Origin: a virus
IMG/VR virus record: IMGVR_UViG_3300032048_000003
Location: 1 to 60,237 of that record
Length of the DNA: 60,237 bases
Direction: 5' to 3' (one strand)
This document shows, piece by piece, positions 56,450 through 60,237 of this stretch (its first letter is position 1; the number at the start of each line of letters is the position of its first letter). A model generated the notes under the pieces. It had not been told where the DNA came from and ran no database searches. It saw only the letters and a list, made by a program, of their open reading frames with translations. The translations under genes and the position numbers were made by a program.

Positions 56450-57457
56450 ATGAGTCTTTACATAGATCATAAGTATACTAATTTATTATCCTCCCGCCTT
56501 CAACGTTTTACAAGAAAATCTAGAGATCTTTATAATTTCAGATGTCCATTATGTGGAGATTCATCTAAGAATCTATTCAAAGCAAGGGGATATCTTTTTA
56601 ATAAGAAACAAAATTTAATTTTCAAGTGTCATAATTGTGGTTCTGGTGGCCCCTTAAAAGTTTTAATAGATAAACTTGATCCTGTTTTATCAAAGCAATA
56701 TACTTTTGAAAAGTGGAGAGAAAAGGAGGGTGATGATACACATCCAGATAAAGAAGAAAAAGTACCTGTCTTTAGAAAACCTGTATTTACAAAAGTAGGG
56801 TGTCCTAAGTTAATAGAATTAGGAGCAAATCATCCTGCTGTAAAGTTTTGTGATTTAAGAAAAATACCTAAAGTTCGGTATAGTGATATGTACTTTGCGG
56901 ATTGTTTTAAAAGTTGGGTAAGTAAATATGATGTTGAACTTGCTGCGCGATTAAGACCACATGACCCCAGAATTATTATCCCGTTTTTTAATAAAGAAAA
57001 AAAATTAATTGCAGCACAAGGAAGAAGTTTAGAGGATTCAACTCTAAGGTATTTTACTGTTAAGATTGATAAGGATGCAAGTAAAATATTTGGATTAGAT
57101 AGAAATGATCCAACTCAAAGGACTTACATTGTTGAAGGCCCTATTGATAGTATGTTTCTCCCTAACGCTCTGGCTATGGCCGGTAGTGATATAGATGACA
57201 CTACTCAATTTTACGCTCGCGATGTTGTTTTTGTTTATGATAACGAACGACGAAATAAAGAAATTGTGGCTAAGATGGAGAAAGCCATGAAAAAAGGATT
57301 TGCAGTTTGTATATGGCCGGATGCAATTAAAGTTAAAGATATTAACGATATGGTGCTGATTGGAATGGACATTTTGCAGATTGAAGAGACGATAAATACT
57401 AACACCTTTCGTGGCTTACCTGCACGGGTAAAATTAAATCAATGGAAAAGGACATGA
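56450..57457 (+). CDS. 61: DNA primase (gp61)
   Basis: A 335-residue protein (T4 gp61: 342) from ATG 56450, preceded by GAGA. Zinc-binding CPLCGDS (about residues 32-38) and CHNCGSGG (about 60-67) form the N-terminal ribbon, and TOPRIM motifs YIVEGPIDSMF near 226 and FVYDNERRNKE near 264 follow. It synthesises RNA primers with gp41. The ThyX start lies within its last codons. Confidence 0.92.
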   Translation: MSLYIDHKYTNLLSSRLQRFTRKSRDLYNFRCPLCGDSSKNLFKARGYLFNKKQNLIFKCHNCGSGGPLKVLIDKLDPVLSKQYTFEKWREKEGDDTHPDKEEKVPVFRKPVFTKVGCPKLIELGANHPAVKFCDLRKIPKVRYSDMYFADCFKSWVSKYDVELAARLRPHDPRIIIPFFNKEKKLIAAQGRSLEDSTLRYFTVKIDKDASKIFGLDRNDPTQRTYIVEGPIDSMFLPNALAMAGSDIDDTTQFYARDVVFVYDNERRNKEIVAKMEKAMKKGFAVCIWPDAIKVKDINDMVLIGMDILQIEETINTNTFRGLPARVKLNQWKRT

Positions 57458-58260
57458 CAGAAGAAGTGAAAGTCCATGAATTTGGATTTGTTAAATTATT
57501 AGATGTTATGGGTGATGATGAAGAAGTTGAGAACGCAGCGCGAATTAGTTATGGTGTTGGCACTCGGAAGGCTAGTCAAACAAGAAATCTCATTCGGTAT
57601 TTAATGAGGCATAAACACACATCACCTTTTGAGATGTGTGAAGTTAAGTTTCATATTAAGTTACCAATTTTTGTGATGAGACAAATAGTTCGGCATCGGA
57701 CGGCGAACTTAAATGAGTATTCAGGACGATACTCAATTATGAGCAATGATTTTTACGTACCACATGATAATGATATTCAAAAGCAATCAAAACAGAATAA
57801 CCAAGGTAGGGGCGAAGATCTTGAAAAAAAAGGACTGGTTAAATATGAATTTAATCGCCAATATGATAATGCTTCCTGGGCCTACAAAAATTTACTAGAT
57901 CTGGATTTAGCTCGAGAATTAGCACGCTCAGTACTGCCTGTTGGCAATTATACAGAAGTTATTTGGAAAACAGATTTACATAATTTTTTTGGATTTTGTA
58001 AATTGAGAATGGACAAACACGCACAGAAAGAAGTTAGAGATTATGCATCAGTGATGTATAATCTAGTGAAACCCAAATTTCCCCTTTGTTGTGACGCGTT
58101 TGAAGATTATATTTTAAATGCAGTTTCTTTTTCTCAAAAAGAAATGCGTATAATTAAAGACAATTTAAATGGTAGTTGGGTAATGGCAAAGTACGGGTTA
58201 TCAGAGCGCGAATCAACGGAATTTTTACAAAAGCTCAAACCAGAAGGGAAAGAAGAATGA
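57454..58260 (+). CDS. thyX: Flavin-dependent thymidylate synthase ThyX
   Basis: A 268-residue ThyX from ATG 57454 (ATG 57442 is a longer in-frame alternative). RHRTANLNEYSGRYS near residue 79 is the RHRxxSxNExS-like motif, with Ala for the first Ser; RHR-x7-S is intact. It makes dTMP from dUMP with FAD and methylene-THF, using dUTPase's product. No ThyA is in the window. It overlaps the primase end by 4 bases (ATGA) and NrdJ by 4 bases (ATGA). Confidence 0.93.
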   Translation: MTEEVKVHEFGFVKLLDVMGDDEEVENAARISYGVGTRKASQTRNLIRYLMRHKHTSPFEMCEVKFHIKLPIFVMRQIVRHRTANLNEYSGRYSIMSNDFYVPHDNDIQKQSKQNNQGRGEDLEKKGLVKYEFNRQYDNASWAYKNLLDLDLARELARSVLPVGNYTEVIWKTDLHNFFGFCKLRMDKHAQKEVRDYASVMYNLVKPKFPLCCDAFEDYILNAVSFSQKEMRIIKDNLNGSWVMAKYGLSERESTEFLQKLKPEGKEE

Positions 58261-60218
58261 ATTTGCCTACAGAATACCAATCCTTTATACATCTTTCTAG
58301 ATATGCAAGATGGAATTATGAAAATGAAAGAAGAGAAACATGGCCAGAAACAGTTGGCAGGTATTTTAATTTTTTTAAAGAAGATTTAAATGAAAAATGT
58401 AATTATGATTTAACTGATGAAGAAAGAAAACAATTAGAAGATGAAGTTTTAAATTTAGAAATTATGCCGTCTATGAGATGTATGATGACAGCCGGGGTTC
58501 CATTAAAAAAGGAAAATGTATCCGGTTATAATTGCTCATATGTAAAATGTGATAATCAAAGAACGTTTGATGAAATTATGTATGTTTTAATGAACGGAAC
58601 AGGTGTTGGATTTTCTGTTGAAGAAGAATATACAAAACAGATGCCGACAATCGCTGAAGAATTTTATCCAACAGATACTGTTATTGTTGTTGCTGATAGT
58701 AAGTTAGGATGGTGTAAATCATATAAAGAATTAGTTGCTTTATTATATCAAGGTTTGATACCTAAATGGGATGTTAGTAAAGTAAGACCTGCTGGGATGC
58801 CATTAAAGACTTTTGGTGGTCGGGCTTCAGGACCCGAACCATTAGTTGATTTATTTAATTTTGTTAAAGATATATTTAAAAATTCAGCCGGAAGAAAACT
58901 TAAACCTATTGAATGTCATGATATTATTTGTAAAACAGCAGAAGTTGTTGTTGTCGGAGGAGTTCGTAGAAGTGCTCTTATTAGCTTGTCTGATTTAAAC
59001 GATAGAGAGATGCGATTCGCAAAACATGGCGAATGGTATAAACTTAATGTACAACGGTCACTCGCAAACAATTCAGTTAATTATAAAGAAAAGCCAGATG
59101 TTGGGACTTTTATGCGAGAATGGTTATCTCTCTATGATTCAAAATCTGGAGAGCGTGGAATATATAACAGCGTATCGGCTAAAAGCCAAGTTCAAAAATT
59201 AAATGAAAGAGAACCAGATGGAAATGGAAATTTTATTAGAAGACGAGATGCCAGAGACGATTTTGGCACAAATCCGTGCAGCGAAATCATTTTACGATCA
59301 AGAGAATTCTGCAACCTCTCCGAAGTCGTTGTCAGAGGATCAGACACTAGCGAGTCTCTCAAAAACAAAGTTCGCAGTGCGACCATTCTTGGAACATTTC
59401 AGTCCACCCTCACCGACTTCAAATATCTTACAAGAGAGTGGAACAGAAACTGCGCAGAGGAACGATTGCTCGGAGTTTCTCTTACCGGGATCATGGACAA
59501 TGGATTAACTAATGGTAAATCTGGTAAAAAGAAAACTGGTGAATTATTGGATGAACTTCGTAAGATTGCCATTAAAACGAATGCAGAATGGGCTGATAAA
59601 CTCGGTATCCCTAGATCAGCCGCCATTACGTGTGTTAAACCTTCGGGTACTGTTTCTCAGTTGGTTGATTCTGCTAGTGGTATTCATGCCCGTCATAATC
59701 CTTATTACATCAGAACAGTGCGAGCAGATAATAAAGATCCTTTGTGTAAATTTATGAAAGATCAAAATTTTCCTAATGAACCTGACGTAACAAAACCAGA
59801 TCATACTACAGTTTTTGCGTTTCCACAAAAAAGTCCAAAAGGTGCTGTTTGTAGAACAGATCTGACCGCACTCGAACAATTAGATCTTTGGAAATTATAT
59901 CAAGATCATTGGTGCGAACATAAACCATCTGTTACTGTTTCAGTTAAAGAACCTGAATGGTTAGGTGTTGGTTCTTGGGTATGGGATAATTTTGAAAATA
60001 TTAGTGGTATTTCATTTTTACCATTTAGCGAACATAATTATAAACAAGCTCCATATCAAGATTGTAATAAAAAACAACACGATGAATTAGTAACGAAAAT
60101 GCCTAAGAATGTAAATTGGAGTAAGTTAGGAGATTATGAGAAAGAAGATCACACTGCAGGAGCGCAATCACCGGCATGCGGGGCTCCTGGTGGTTGTGAA
60201 GTAGTTGATTTAATATAG
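58257..60218 (+). CDS. nrdJ: Class II (adenosylcobalamin-dependent) ribonucleotide reductase
   Basis: A 653-residue protein from ATG 58257; an upstream in-frame ATG lies inside ThyX. NCSYVKC near residue 91, NGTGVGFSVEEEY, GGVRRSALISLSDL near 239, NPCSEIILRS near 338 and FCNLSEVVV, then KPSGTVSQLVDSASGIH are the RNR barrel motifs; GAPGGCE ends the chain. The single-chain layout with GVRRSAL fits the monomeric B12-type (NrdJ/RTPR) reductase. It reduces ribonucleoside triphosphates to deoxy forms and needs B12. No NrdA/NrdB is in the window. Confidence 0.9.
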   Translation: MNLPTEYQSFIHLSRYARWNYENERRETWPETVGRYFNFFKEDLNEKCNYDLTDEERKQLEDEVLNLEIMPSMRCMMTAGVPLKKENVSGYNCSYVKCDNQRTFDEIMYVLMNGTGVGFSVEEEYTKQMPTIAEEFYPTDTVIVVADSKLGWCKSYKELVALLYQGLIPKWDVSKVRPAGMPLKTFGGRASGPEPLVDLFNFVKDIFKNSAGRKLKPIECHDIICKTAEVVVVGGVRRSALISLSDLNDREMRFAKHGEWYKLNVQRSLANNSVNYKEKPDVGTFMREWLSLYDSKSGERGIYNSVSAKSQVQKLNEREPDGNGNFIRRRDARDDFGTNPCSEIILRSREFCNLSEVVVRGSDTSESLKNKVRSATILGTFQSTLTDFKYLTREWNRNCAEERLLGVSLTGIMDNGLTNGKSGKKKTGELLDELRKIAIKTNAEWADKLGIPRSAAITCVKPSGTVSQLVDSASGIHARHNPYYIRTVRADNKDPLCKFMKDQNFPNEPDVTKPDHTTVFAFPQKSPKGAVCRTDLTALEQLDLWKLYQDHWCEHKPSVTVSVKEPEWLGVGSWVWDNFENISGISFLPFSEHNYKQAPYQDCNKKQHDELVTKMPKNVNWSKLGDYEKEDHTAGAQSPACGAPGGCEVVDLI

Positions 60219-60237
60219 TATCTTTTTACTTGATTTT

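Overview
The window is a 60 kb stretch of a T4-like (myovirus-type) bacteriophage genome, most likely from a marine phage of a Gram-negative, probably alphaproteobacterial, host. This rests on a T4-type replication block (sliding clamp gp45, clamp loader gp44/gp62, RegA, family-B DNA polymerase gp43, UvsX, helicase gp41, primase gp61) and on T4-like late promoters (TATAAATA). Other pointers are capsid-targeting leaders like those of T4 internal head proteins, strong AT bias, dense gene packing with ATGA/TAATG overlaps, and cargo usual in marine T4-like phages (CobS/CobT-like pair, Hsp20, ThyX, B12-type ribonucleotide reductase, 2-oxoglutarate oxygenases, carbamoyltransferase). Host identity is inference. 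No integrase, insertion sequence or CRISPR array is visible, and all genes but two small minus-strand genes and one tRNA lie on the plus strand. Terminase, portal, major capsid and tail genes lie outside the window.

Layout. 0-5.7 kb: small genes, tRNA-fMet and tRNA-Gly, then a putative protein/metabolite modification cluster (radical SAM, SET, three Fe(II)/2OG oxygenases, a GT9-like protein) with tRNA-Thr inside a gene end. 5.7-12 kb: accessory small genes, a 57-bp repeat/promoter array, tRNA-Cys, -Tyr and -Val, a 255-nt structured RNA with its own terminator, a lipoprotein cluster, and a late gene related to prohead-core proteins. 12-19.4 kb: host-metabolism and surface-modification genes (glutaredoxin, glycosyltransferase, LpxA-like acyltransferase, a complete isocitrate lyase, two SGNH-like proteins, carbamoyltransferase). 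19.4-20.5 kb, minus strand: tRNA-Asn and an AsnRS-like catalytic domain. 20.6-25.4 kb: a half-size Na+/phosphate cotransporter, CobT-like and CobS-like proteins under duplicated promoter cassettes, and a cold-shock protein under a palindromic operator. 25.5-33.3 kb: replication core, dUTPase, Hsp20 and an endolysin-like peptidase. 33.4-37 kb: a purine acquisition module (two phosphoribosyltransferases, a BMP-family binding protein, an NCS2-like permease). 37-42.3 kb: oxygenase, UvsX, gp41 helicase, metalloprotease. 42.3-51.3 kb: an operon of proteins with capsid-targeting leaders. 51.3-56.3 kb: virion appendage and coiled-coil proteins and conserved late genes. 56.4-60.2 kb: primase, ThyX and class II ribonucleotide reductase.

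How they fit together. Early and middle genes are read from host-like sigma70 promoters, all with 17-bp spacers; late genes carry T4-like late boxes. The metabolic genes converge on nucleotide supply (purine import and salvage, dUTPase, ThyX, NrdJ with a CobS/CobT-like pair), phosphate uptake and carbon rerouting through the glyoxylate shunt. The most novel-looking system is the 42.3-49.3 kb operon. It appears to load enzymes (a nuclease-like protein, a KxDG nucleotidyltransferase, an NMNAT-like enzyme) into the capsid through a shared leader with prohead-protease cleavage motifs, possibly for ejection with the DNA.
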